From: Fulvimarina pelagi HTCC2506
GTDB lineage: Bacteria; Pseudomonadota; Alphaproteobacteria; Rhizobiales; Rhizobiaceae
Reading direction: 5' to 3'
NCBI RefSeq assembly: GCF_000153705.1
Contig: NZ_DS022272.1
Location: 1,495,839 to 1,559,838 of the forward strand
DNA length: 64,000 bases
Positions 38,962-47,254 of the stretch are shown piece by piece. The notes under the pieces are model-generated. The model was not told the origin of the DNA and did not search any database. It was given only the letters and a program-made list of their open reading frames with translations. The position numbers and the translations under genes are program-made. Position 1 is the stretch's first letter. Every line of letters starts with the position of its first letter.

Positions 38962-39774
38962 CTATCGCGGAACGCTGGGCTCAGGTCCCGGCACCAGACT
39001 GTCCGTCCGCCCCGCCGCCCAATATGCAGCTAGGCCGATATATTCGCGAATCGCGAAATGCACCTTTTCGAGATTGCGCGTCGTCGCCGTCGACGGTCGC
39101 CAGACGTCGGCGCCTTCGGGCGTCCGATAGTCCACCGGATACGGCACGACATCGAACCCTACGGTTCTGAAGCAGCCCATCGCGCGCGGCATGTGGTAGG
39201 CCGAGGTGACGAGCAGCCAGGTCTCGCCCGGCTGCGGGTCGGCCAGCGCCTTGGCGTAGACGGCGTTCTCAAACGTGTCGCGCGCCTTGCCGTCGAGTTT
39301 CAGCCGATTGGGATCGAGGCCAAGGCCCAGATAGAACTGTTCGGCCGATTGGGTCTCCGGAATATCTTCGCGAAAAGCCGCCGCGACACCGCCTGAAAAC
39401 AGGACGTCTGCCCCCGGATAGGTCCGCGCCAGCGCCACCGACACGCTCGCACGATCCGCCGCCTCGTTGAGTTCGATGACCCCTCGCGTGCGGGCGACGC
39501 GCGTATCGAACGCACCGCCGAGGACGATGATGCCGTCCACCTCGGCCGGCATCGGCACCGGTCGTTCGAAGCGGTTCTCCAGATATGCCGTCATCGCGAG
39601 ACCCAGCGGCGAGACGCTCACGATGGCGAGCGACAGCGCGGCGAGAACGAAGAAGCTCTTTCCGGTCCTGCGGAACCCGAACAGGAAGGCGATCCAACCC
39701 GCGAATGCGACGAGAATGATCGCGACCAGCGGCTGAAGGACGAACCAGCCGATCTTGGCAAGATAGAAGAACAT
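38962..39774 (-). CDS. YdcF family protein (DUF218)
   Basis: 270 residues: two N-terminal membrane helices (about 8-60), then a periplasmic or cytosolic DUF218 domain with DGIIVLGGAFDTRV, the LFSGGVAA strand and LLVTSAYHMPRAMGCFRTVGFDV. YdcF/ElyC/SanA proteins act in envelope integrity or bind SAM in some cases; the exact activity is unknown. The ATG at 39774 (MFFYLAK) is preferred over 39855. It lies 7 bases after the MscS gene, in the AKR-MscS-YdcF operon. Confidence 0.9.
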   Translation of the reverse strand: MFFYLAKIGWFVLQPLVAIILVAFAGWIAFLFGFRRTGKSFFVLAALSLAIVSVSPLGLAMTAYLENRFERPVPMPAEVDGIIVLGGAFDTRVARTRGVIELNEAADRASVSVALARTYPGADVLFSGGVAAAFREDIPETQSAEQFYLGLGLDPNRLKLDGKARDTFENAVYAKALADPQPGETWLLVTSAYHMPRAMGCFRTVGFDVVPYPVDYRTPEGADVWRPSTATTRNLEKVHFAIREYIGLAAYWAAGRTDSLVPGPEPSVPR

Positions 39775-39781
39775 GCCCTGG

Positions 39782-41149
39782 TTACTGGCCGCTCGACCCG
39801 TCCTCCGGCTCCCGACGCGATCGTCTGAGGAGTTCGAGATCGGCGTCGGAAACACCGAGGTCGACGGGCGTGCGCATGATGATCTCGCGGTGCGGGAATG
39901 GAATATTGATTCCGGCCTCTTTGAACGCGTCCCACAACGCGATCAAGACTTGTCCCTTCACGTTGACGATACCCGCCGGCGCATCCTTGATCCAGAAACG
40001 GATGATAAAATCGATCGATGAGGAGCCGAAGGCGGTCATCCAGCACACGACGCCGCGATGGGCGACGACCCGATCAACGGTGAGCGCGGCTTCTTTAGCG
40101 ATCTCGATCACCTGATGCGGATCGGAATTGTAGGAAACGCCGAATTCCACGTCGACGCGGACGAGATCGTTCGAGAACGACCAGTTGATCACCTTGTTGG
40201 TGATGAAGTCCTCGTTCGGGATCAGGTATTCCTTCCCGTCGCGCGTGACGACGGAGACGAAGCGGGCTCGCAGTTCCCGGATCCAGCCGAAGGTGTTGTC
40301 GAGCGAGATCGTGTCGCCCGGTTTGATCGAGCGGTCGAGGAGAATGATGATGCCGGAGATGAAGTTCGAGACCACCTTCTGAAGACCGAAGCCCAGGCCG
40401 ACGCCGATCGCACCGGATAAGACGGTCAGCGCGGTCAGGTCGACGCCGACGGCGGCGAGCGAGATCGCGAGCGAGAGGAGGATCAGCCCGATCTTCAGGA
40501 ACTTGCCGATCAGCACCCTAAGTGTCGGCGTCAGTTCCTCCGATCTCTGCACCCGGCCGTCGAGATAGCGCCCCACGAGGCTCGCCACCCACAGCGTTAT
40601 GGCAAGAACCAGAATCGTCTTGATGAAGACGAGCGCCGAGATTCGGTTCTCTCCGACGAAAATCGCCGCCGAATCGAGGACTCGGGTCAATGGCTGCAGA
40701 AGGCCGAGGATCGAAAGAGCGGCCGTGCCCCAGGCGATCCACGTGATCGACCGTGACAGGAGCCGGTTGCGCACCAGCCGCGAGGCGACCGAGATGACGA
40801 GTAGCGCCAGCGCGAGATTGAAGACGATCGTGACGATCTGGCTGCGTGGCCCGCCCGCGCTGACGTCGAGCAGCGTAGTCAGGAAAAGAAAGAGGACGAA
40901 GAAAACGAGGCGCATCCGCCGCCGAACGGCGACAACGATTCGCAGAACGCCAGGCGCCCCTTTGATCTTCCGTGCCTGGTCCTCAATCGGTTTGCGCGTC
41001 GCCCGGTCGGCGAGAAACGCAAGGATGTAGCAGACGATGACTGCCGCCACCTGTGCCAACTGGGACGGCTGGTAGAAGAAGGCGAGCGCGTTCTGACCTT
41101 CGTCGAGGACGTCCTGCCAGAGCCGCGCAAGCCGCTCCATCTCCATCAA
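39782..41149 (-). CDS. Mechanosensitive ion channel, MscS family
   Basis: 455 residues: five to six membrane helices (about 25-45, 75-95, 105-120, 135-155, 170-190, 225-250) before the pore helix and then the MscS beta domain. The pore-lining helix and start of the beta domain read SGAIGVGLGFGLQKVVSNFISG, and then LLDRSIKPGDTIS, as in MscS. It releases ions upon membrane tension. The long N-terminal part (about 170 residues beyond the MscS core) makes it a medium-size member. Its ATG overlaps the stop of the aldo/keto reductase gene by 4 bases. Confidence 0.93.
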   Translation of the reverse strand: MMEMERLARLWQDVLDEGQNALAFFYQPSQLAQVAAVIVCYILAFLADRATRKPIEDQARKIKGAPGVLRIVVAVRRRMRLVFFVLFLFLTTLLDVSAGGPRSQIVTIVFNLALALLVISVASRLVRNRLLSRSITWIAWGTAALSILGLLQPLTRVLDSAAIFVGENRISALVFIKTILVLAITLWVASLVGRYLDGRVQRSEELTPTLRVLIGKFLKIGLILLSLAISLAAVGVDLTALTVLSGAIGVGLGFGLQKVVSNFISGIIILLDRSIKPGDTISLDNTFGWIRELRARFVSVVTRDGKEYLIPNEDFITNKVINWSFSNDLVRVDVEFGVSYNSDPHQVIEIAKEAALTVDRVVAHRGVVCWMTAFGSSSIDFIIRFWIKDAPAGIVNVKGQVLIALWDAFKEAGINIPFPHREIIMRTPVDLGVSDADLELLRRSRREPEDGSSGQ

Positions 41150-41976
41150 TCGCGATCCCAGACCGGCGCGAAGGAGGGATCGATCAGGCGCCCGTCCGGG
41201 CTCTGCAGAGCGGAGATCGCCTCGGTCTCCTCAGGCGTGAGCGCGATGTCGAAGACGTCGATGTTCTCACTAAGACGATTGGGATTCGAGGTGCGCGGGA
41301 TCGCACCGACGCCGTCTTGGCTCATGTGCCAGGCGAGAACGATCTGCGCCGGCGATTTGCCATGCGCTTCAGCCGCCCGCAGGATCGGTTCCGCCTTCAG
41401 AAGGTCACCGCCCTTGCCGATCGGCGAATAGGCGATTATCGCCGCATCGTTAGCTCGGCATGCCTCGTGAACGCTGCGTTGGCTCAGGTGCGGGTGGTAC
41501 TCGACTTGATTGCAGACAAGCGGCGCATTCGACATGGATGCCGCCTCACGAAACAGCGCACTCGGGAAATTCGCGACCCCGATGAACTTCGTGAGCCCTT
41601 CGGAGATCGTCTCGTTCAGGGCGTCGATGCTTTCCTCGAGCGCGATGTCCGGATTGGGCCAGTGGATAAGCATGAGATCGACGGCCCCGATGCCGAGATC
41701 GTCGATACTCCGGCGCGCAGAATCGAGCAACTTCTCGCGGGAAATATCGGTCCACCAGACCTTGGTCGTGACGAAGAGGTCGTTACGGGCGACTCCACTC
41801 TGGCGTATGCCCTCGCCGACCTCCCGTTCGTTGTCGTACATTTTAGCATCGTCGATGTGGCGATAGCCGACCTCGATCGCCTTTGCGACGATGTCGGTGC
41901 ACGTTTGCCCCTTGAGCGTGTAGGTACCTAACCCGAGGGCGGGGATGGACGCGCCGTGCGCCTCGATCTTTTTCAT
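41146..41976 (-). CDS. Aldo/keto reductase (2,5-diketo-gluconate reductase-like)
   Basis: A 276-residue NADPH-dependent TIM-barrel reductase. The catalytic tetrad is visible: Asp and Tyr in DDAKMYDNE (about 43-51), Lys in VTTKVWWTD (about 74) and His in MLIHWPNPD (about 106). The cofactor loop has IPRTSNPNRLSEN; most family members have IPKS, so Arg replaces Lys there. The ATG at 41976 gives the usual start. It is the first gene of the AKR-MscS-YdcF operon and is divergent from the DUF1624 gene. Confidence 0.93.
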   Translation of the reverse strand: MKKIEAHGASIPALGLGTYTLKGQTCTDIVAKAIEVGYRHIDDAKMYDNEREVGEGIRQSGVARNDLFVTTKVWWTDISREKLLDSARRSIDDLGIGAVDLMLIHWPNPDIALEESIDALNETISEGLTKFIGVANFPSALFREAASMSNAPLVCNQVEYHPHLSQRSVHEACRANDAAIIAYSPIGKGGDLLKAEPILRAAEAHGKSPAQIVLAWHMSQDGVGAIPRTSNPNRLSENIDVFDIALTPEETEAISALQSPDGRLIDPSFAPVWDRD

Positions 41977-42076
41977 GAAGTAGTCTCGTATCCGGTTGGT
42001 TTTCGCCGGGGCTTCCGGCTTCCTCGCAAAGAAGATAGGCAAAGGCCGGATCGGTCCAGAACGAGAACCAGGCGCT

Positions 42077-43093
42077 ATGACGGACCTGAAGCGAAATTCT
42101 ACGTCGAACGCCAGCAATATAGCCGCCGAATCGGCGCCAGCCGAACGCGGGCGTATCGACACAATCGACGTCGCGCGGGCGATCGCGCTCATCGCCATGG
42201 CGATCTACCACTTCGCCTGGGATCTCGACAATTTCGGCTACGTCACCCGAGGTATGGCGACCAGCGGTGGCTGGATGGTCTTCGCGCGCTGCATCGCCTC
42301 GAGCTTTCTCTTCCTCGTCGGCTTCAGCCTGATCCTCGCGCACGCCAAGGGCATCCGCTGGCGCCCGTTCGGCATACGCCTCGCACAGATTATCGCAAGC
42401 GCTCTCGCGATCACCGTCGTGACCATGGTCGTAACGCCGGACAGCTTCGTCTTCTTCGGCATTCTCCACCACATCGCTTTCGCATCTTTGGCCGGGCTTC
42501 TCTTCATCCGTATGCCGTGGCCGCTTACCCTGGCCCTCGGCATCGTCGTGATCGTGCTTCCGCTTTTCTTCCGGAGCGCGGCTCTCGATCCGGCCTATCT
42601 CGTCTGGATCGGGCTCAACGAGAAAGCACCCTTCTCGAACGACTTCGTGCCGGTCTTCCCGTTCTTCGGCGTGGCGCTTCTAGGGATTGCGGCGGGGCGG
42701 GCGACGGTCGACCATCAACTTCTGCGCTTTGTCCGGAGCACCGATACTTATCTCGGGCCGCTTCGCTGGACCGCAGTGCTCGGCCGTCATTCGCTCGCCT
42801 TCTACCTCCTCCACCAGCCGATCCTGTTTGGACTTGTGTTCCTGACGACGTTTGTCGCTCCGCCCGATCCTGAGGCGTCCTTCGCACGCGACTGTCGGCA
42901 GACCTGCCTTGCCACGCAGGACGAAGCGTTCTGCGCGCGCTACTGCGGCTGCGCGCGTGACGCTCTTGTCGCTGATGACTTACTCGCCGCATTGATGGCT
43001 GGAGGGCTCGACGAGACTCAGAGGCAAAGCGTCGGTCAGATCACCGAGCGCTGCTCGTTCGAATCGTTCATGGGCAGTCAGGAAGCTCAGTGA
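42077..43093 (+). CDS. DUF1624 membrane acyltransferase-like protein with Cys-rich tail
   Basis: 338 residues of the heparan-alpha-glucosaminide N-acetyltransferase-like family (DUF1624). It starts with the family motif RIDTIDVARAIALIAMAIYHFAWD, followed by eight or more hydrophobic helices and the LGRHSLAFYLLHQPILFG motif near residue 240. After the last helix is a tail of about 65 residues with five Cys in CRQTCLATQDEAFCARYCGC (C-x3-C-x8-C-x3-C-x-C) and one more in ERCSF. It probably transfers an acyl group at the membrane; the acceptor is unknown. Divergent from the AKR operon. Confidence 0.88.
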   Translation: MTDLKRNSTSNASNIAAESAPAERGRIDTIDVARAIALIAMAIYHFAWDLDNFGYVTRGMATSGGWMVFARCIASSFLFLVGFSLILAHAKGIRWRPFGIRLAQIIASALAITVVTMVVTPDSFVFFGILHHIAFASLAGLLFIRMPWPLTLALGIVVIVLPLFFRSAALDPAYLVWIGLNEKAPFSNDFVPVFPFFGVALLGIAAGRATVDHQLLRFVRSTDTYLGPLRWTAVLGRHSLAFYLLHQPILFGLVFLTTFVAPPDPEASFARDCRQTCLATQDEAFCARYCGCARDALVADDLLAALMAGGLDETQRQSVGQITERCSFESFMGSQEAQ

Positions 43094-43120
43094 AGCTGGG
43101 ACGCGTGAGTTCGACTGCGT

Positions 43121-43516
43121 TTACTGGCGCGTCGGCGGCTCCCCAATTTCGGAAAGGCGCTCCTGGCAAGCTTCCTCTGCGGCATCGAGATCGGTCAGCA
43201 GTTCGTCAATGTCGCGCCGTTTTAGTTCGAGTTCGGTCCGCCTCTCGCGCAGCTTGACGATGATCGAGTTCAGCTGACCCGCCTCACCGGGCGGCGCCTT
43301 GTACATGTCCACAATCTCTCGCAATTCAGCAATCGAGAAGCCGAGCCTTTTGCCCCTCAGAATGTTGCGAAGGAGAGTCCTGTCGGAGGCACGGAAGAGT
43401 CGCGTTCGCCCGCGCCGGACTGGATGGATCAACCCTTCGTCCTCGTAGAACCGAATAGTGCGCGTGGATATGTCGAATTCCCGCGTGAGCTCGGTAATTG
43501 AATAGAAATCGCTCAT
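43121..43516 (-). CDS. MerR family transcriptional regulator (LiuR-like)
   Basis: 131 residues. N-terminal winged helix YSITELTREFDISTRTIRFYEDEGL, then the second DNA-contact part RTRLFRASDRTLLRNILRGKRLGFSIAELREIV, and a coiled-coil dimer helix (about 75-120) with many Glu and Arg. The C-terminus is short and has no metal-binding Cys loop (one Cys only). It resembles LiuR, which controls branched-chain acyl-CoA breakdown, but no such genes are near. A possible operator is at 43561-43576. Starts at 43516 rather than 43525. Confidence 0.9.
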   Translation of the reverse strand: MSDFYSITELTREFDISTRTIRFYEDEGLIHPVRRGRTRLFRASDRTLLRNILRGKRLGFSIAELREIVDMYKAPPGEAGQLNSIIVKLRERRTELELKRRDIDELLTDLDAAEEACQERLSEIGEPPTRQ

Positions 43517-43560
43517 CGCCGCCACTCACGCTCCCGATCAAACCGCCGCATGATCGCAGG

Positions 43561-43576
43561 CTTACGTAAAAGTCAA
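43561..43576. promoter_or_regulatory. Possible MerR/LiuR-type operator
   Basis: CTTACGTAAAAGTCAA, 45 bases before the MerR start. It contains the palindrome TTACGTAA and resembles, as I remember it, the LiuR motif with TTTACGT and ACGTCAA arms. Memory-based; not a computed match. Confidence 0.35.
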
Positions 43577-43733
43577 ACGCGCGGTTAAGTCAAATTCTGA
43601 CTGCTTCGGCGAACGAATAGTTCAATTGCAAGAAGGACAATCTCGCGAATGAAGCGCTCGAATAAGCAGTGCATTTGACCGATCGAGCATTCGCCATACG
43701 AGCGGGAAGGGCTTTCCGAATATCGCCGGCGAT

Positions 43734-45146
43734 CTATCCCAGCCCGAACCACCAGGCCGCTAGGCCGAGAAAGGCGAAGAAGCCCACGACGTCCGTAACT
43801 GTCGTCACGAAGGTGCCAGAAGCGAGCGCGGGATCGGCACCGAGATTGTCGAGCACCAGCGGGATGAGTATCCCGGCGAGCGCCGCAGCGATCATGTTGA
43901 CGATCATTGCGATCGCGATCACTTGGCCGAGCCCCGGATTCTGAAACCAGACTGCCGCAACAATACCGATCACGATGGCAAACAGCACACCGTTGAGAAG
44001 GCCGATCAGGCTCTCGCGCCGGATGATCCGCCCCGCGTTTCGAAGGTCGATATCCCGCGAGGCGAGCGCCCGCACTGCCACGGTCATTGTCTGCGTCCCC
44101 GCATTACCGCCCATCGAAGCGACGATCGGCATCAGCACCGCGAGCGCCACCATCTGCTGGATCGTCGCGTCGAACAGCCCGATGACCAGCGAGGCAAGTA
44201 TCGCCGTCGCGAGGTTCACCATCAGCCAGGTGAAGCGCGATCGAACCGCCGTCAGGACGGTATCGGAAATCTCTTCGTCGCCGACGCCGCCAAGACGCTT
44301 GATGTCCTCTTCGGCCTCGGCCTGAACGATGTCGATCACGTCGTCGATGGTCAGAACGCCGACGAGCCGCTCGCCCTGATCGACGACCGCCGCCGAGAGC
44401 AGGTCGTACTGTTCGATGATCTGAGCAGCCTCTTCCTGGTCCATCTCGGCCGGGATCGCGTGCCGCGTATCGTGCATGATGTCTTCGATCTTCTCGGGGC
44501 GTTTAGCCCGGAGAATGCGGTCGAGTTCCACAGCGCCGATCAGCTTCAGCATCGGATCGACAACAAAGATCTGCGCGAAGGAGGTCGGAAGGTCTTCGTC
44601 CTCGCGCATGTAGTCGATGGTCTGGCCCACCGACCAATAAGGCGGCACCGCGACGAACTCCGTCTGCATGCGCCGGCCTGCCGACTCTTCCGGATACTCG
44701 AGCGAACGCCGCAGCCGCATGCGCTCGCGGAAGGGGAGCGCCGCGAGAATCTCCTTGCGATCCTCCTCCTCGATGTCTTCCAGAATATAGACAGCATCGT
44801 CGGAATCGAGTTCGCCGAGAGCCGCCGCGATCTGCGGGTTGGGCATTGCCTCGACAATCGAGAGACGTATTGCCTCGTCGACCTCCGTCAGCGCCGCATA
44901 ATCGAAATCCTCGCCGAGCAGACTCACCAACCCCTGGCGCGGCGTGGCATCGACAGTTTCGAGGATGTCGCCGAGTTCGGACTCGTGCAGCGGCTCGACG
45001 AGCGATTTTAGCGTCGCGGCGTCCTCGGCCTCGACCAGCGCCTCGATGCGCTTCAGAAAATCGCTATCGACGAAACCGTCCTCGTCGTAGATGCCGAGAT
45101 CGCGTGCCTGATCGGACCTGCGCCGGGTCTCCAAAGTTTCAGCCAT
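43734..45146 (-). CDS. mgtE: Magnesium transporter MgtE
   Basis: A 470-residue Mg2+ channel of the inner membrane. N-domain (about 30-135, superhelical, with ELGDILE and ALGELDSDDAVYILED), two CBS domains (about 150-270, sites for regulatory Mg2+), a plug helix, and five membrane helices at the end with the MGGNAGTQTM pore motif. Strong GGGAGGG ribosome site before the ATG at 45146. The 195 bases upstream lead to tRNA-Leu on the same strand. Confidence 0.96.
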   Translation of the reverse strand: MAETLETRRRSDQARDLGIYDEDGFVDSDFLKRIEALVEAEDAATLKSLVEPLHESELGDILETVDATPRQGLVSLLGEDFDYAALTEVDEAIRLSIVEAMPNPQIAAALGELDSDDAVYILEDIEEEDRKEILAALPFRERMRLRRSLEYPEESAGRRMQTEFVAVPPYWSVGQTIDYMREDEDLPTSFAQIFVVDPMLKLIGAVELDRILRAKRPEKIEDIMHDTRHAIPAEMDQEEAAQIIEQYDLLSAAVVDQGERLVGVLTIDDVIDIVQAEAEEDIKRLGGVGDEEISDTVLTAVRSRFTWLMVNLATAILASLVIGLFDATIQQMVALAVLMPIVASMGGNAGTQTMTVAVRALASRDIDLRNAGRIIRRESLIGLLNGVLFAIVIGIVAAVWFQNPGLGQVIAIAMIVNMIAAALAGILIPLVLDNLGADPALASGTFVTTVTDVVGFFAFLGLAAWWFGLG

Positions 45147-45340
45147 GGCACCCTCCCTGCCCGGCCGTGCGGCACTCGCCCGGCATTCGTAAAAGGCTCT
45201 AGAGGGATTCGCAGGTCAGGAAAAGGTTTGAGAAGGACGCGGCGCTACGCGGGACGGCTTTCTCACAAGGCCTCTCGAAGGCCTGCGCGAACCACGCTTT
45301 GCGCACGTGCGGACGTCTCTATTGATACTTCAAGGAATAA

Positions 45341-45425
45341 TGGTGCGGTCGAGAAGACTCGAACTTCCACGGGTTGCCCCACAGCGACCTCAACGCTGCG
45401 CGTCTACCAATTCCGCCACGACCGC
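45341..45425 (-). tRNA. tRNA-Leu (anticodon GAG)
   Basis: On the minus strand the acceptor arms GCGGTCG and CGACCGC pair fully, followed by A and an encoded CCA. The D-arm GGCGGAATTGGTAGACGC, the anticodon stem CAGCG/CGCTG with loop TTGAGGT (anticodon GAG), a long variable arm (TGGGGCAACCCG) and the T-arm GTTCGAGTC are all present. It reads CUC codons. 85 nt. Confidence 0.97.
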
Positions 45426-45604
45426 ACGCCGTGTCCGAAGCGCTGGTTCGGCTTCGGTGAGCGGGCATGTAACAAGAGTTCTTGCCGCCCGCAAGTGCCA
45501 TCGTCGCCGCTTTGCAATCGTTTCTCGGTCACCCTTGCGACCGCGTTTCGGCTAGGCCGCCGGTCCCCTGTCGGAGCCCGCGCAATCGGCCTATCTTGCG
45601 CCGC

Positions 45605-46375
45605 ATGACCGTAACGACAGCCAACTTTGCGCCATCGCCCGCCCCGCGTCTCGCGACGTTGACAACGACGTTTTTCGCTGCAGAGGGCGCACCACCCGTC
45701 GGCTGGACAATTCTCGACGGTCTTACCGACTATGCCACAGCTCTGGCCTTGATGGACCGACGGGTCGCCGAGATCGACGCCGGAGCGGCCCCGGAGACTG
45801 TCTTCCTCGTCGAACATCCGCCGCTTTATACCGCCGGAACGAAGGCTAACGCCGCCGATCTGGTCGATGCGACACGCTTTCCCGTCTATGAAGCCGGGCG
45901 CGGCGGCGAATACACCTATCATGGGCCTGGCCAGCGGGTCGCCTATGTCTGTCTCGATCTGAAACGACGACGTCAGGATATCCGCGCCTTTGTCGCCGCT
46001 CTCGAAGCGTGGATCATTTCTACACTCAGGGAATTTCAGATCGTCGGAGAGCGCCGCGAGGATCGTGTCGGCGTCTGGGTTGAGCAGCCCGAACGGCCGC
46101 CGCTCATGGACGGATCGTCAGCCGAGGACAAGATCGCCGCCATCGGTATCCGGGTCCGCAAATGGGTGACCTTTCACGGCATCTCGCTCAACGTAGATCC
46201 GGACCTCACCCATTTTTCGGGTATCGTCCCCTGCGGCGTGCGTAATCACGGCGTCACGAGCCTCGCCGACCTCGGACATGTCGTCTCTATGCCGGAGGTC
46301 GACATCCTGCTGCGACGCCATTTCGAGACGATCTTCGGGGCAACGTCGAAACTTGGCCTACCCGACCCGGCATGA
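45605..46375 (+). CDS. lipB: Octanoyl-ACP:protein octanoyltransferase
   Basis: Moves octanoate from ACP to the lipoyl domains of 2-oxo-acid dehydrogenases and GcvH. The 256-residue protein has the substrate site [17 protein letters not shown], the catalytic Lys in [11 protein letters not shown] and the catalytic Cys in [14 protein letters not shown]. The ATG at 45605 gives normal family length; an upstream open stretch to 45482 is in part antisense to the region before the tRNA. Convergent with acyP, 4 bases apart. Confidence 0.96.
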   Translation: MTVTTANFAPSPAPRLATLTTTFFAAEGAPPVGWTILDGLTDYATALALMDRRVAEIDAGAAPETVFLVEHPPLYTAGTKANAADLVDATRFPVYEAGRGGEYTYHGPGQRVAYVCLDLKRRRQDIRAFVAALEAWIISTLREFQIVGERREDRVGVWVEQPERPPLMDGSSAEDKIAAIGIRVRKWVTFHGISLNVDPDLTHFSGIVPCGVRNHGVTSLADLGHVVSMPEVDILLRRHFETIFGATSKLGLPDPA

Positions 46376-46389
46376 CCGCTCAGGCGGTC
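46374..46389. terminator. Small hairpin across both stop codons of lipB and acyP
   Basis: GACCGC TCAG GCGGTC, a 6-base-pair stem with a 4-base loop that covers the lipB stop (46373-46375) in part and the acyP stop (46380-46382). No T-run on either side, so termination is not certain. Confidence 0.35.
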
Positions 46390-46661
46390 GGCCGGATCTC
46401 GAAGGCGCCCGAATGCCGCTCTTCGGACTCGCTCGCCTCCACCCGTTCGACCTTGGCCATCGACGGGCCATTTTCGACTTCGTCCCGAAAGGCTTCGACG
46501 GCTTCGCGGTTTCCCGATACCGATATCTCGACCGTTTGATCGCGCCGGTTCCGGCACCAGCCTGACACCCCATGAGATTGGGCCATTCGCTGCGTCCAGT
46601 CGCGGAAGCCAACACCTTGGACCCGACCATGAACGATCATTCGGTAGCCAATGCTCGCCAC
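46380..46661 (-). CDS. acyP: Acylphosphatase
   Basis: A 93-residue ferredoxin-fold enzyme that hydrolyses acyl phosphates such as carbamoyl phosphate. The catalytic Arg lies in VHGRVQGVGFRDW (about residues 10-22) and the Asn in GWCRNRRDQTVE. Full family length. It is convergent with lipB. Confidence 0.95.
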   Translation of the reverse strand: MASIGYRMIVHGRVQGVGFRDWTQRMAQSHGVSGWCRNRRDQTVEISVSGNREAVEAFRDEVENGPSMAKVERVEASESEERHSGAFEIRPTA

Positions 46662-46883
46662 TTTAATAGCCCCGCGCGCCTGTCGAACAGGTCTGGAAAC
46701 ATAGCGAGTCCAGCGGTGAAATCGATGGAAACGTCGATTGGCGAGGCGTGCGATAGCCCGAAGATGAACGATATTTATAGCACTGCAGCAAAGCTTTCGC
46801 TCGCGCGGACAGCGTTAATGTTGTAGGGTCGTTGGATCAGGCGACGAGGGGGACATCGTCGCCAGCGGCACGAGGCCTTCATC

Positions 46884-47072
46884 ATGACGAATGAAGAAGT
46901 GACGACCTCCCGTGTGCAAGAGCCGGGTCTAGAATCTGTTGCGCTGGACCACGACGTCGCGACTATGATTTCGCGTCTGCGTGAAGACAACGAGGCGCTC
47001 CGAAAGCTGAACTCGGCCCTCCATCAGGATATGGCAAGGGCCGCCTGCCATTCCGTAGAGCATGCAGGCTGA
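46884..47072 (+). CDS. Small coiled-coil protein (62 residues), unknown
   Basis: Starts at an ATG with GAGG about 8 bases upstream. 62 residues, acidic N-part, then a heptad stretch ISRLREDNEALRKLNSALHQ (about 29-48) likely to form a coiled coil, with one Cys near the end. It is not similar to any family I know. The DNA around (46662-46883 and 47073-47254) is otherwise empty. Modest support. Confidence 0.5.
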   Translation: MTNEEVTTSRVQEPGLESVALDHDVATMISRLREDNEALRKLNSALHQDMARAACHSVEHAG

Positions 47073-47254
47073 AGTCGCCTCCATGGCATCACGGACTCGG
47101 GGCTTCCTTCGGTGCCCAACCTCGAGAGTTTCGCCGAAACCAGAGACTATTTACGGCGTCTGGCGATAACTCGCCGATCGCCTGACGCGTCATTTACGCG
47201 CTGGATTGGTCGATAAACTACAGCACACTTCACTGCTTGGCTTTCGCAGATGAA

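Noticed and set aside
43923-45011. 362-codon open frame on the plus strand
   Set aside because: Antisense to mgtE; no recognisable fold.
45268-45284. AGGCCT inverted repeat after tRNA-Leu
   Set aside because: Short self-palindromic arms and no T-run; too weak to call a terminator.
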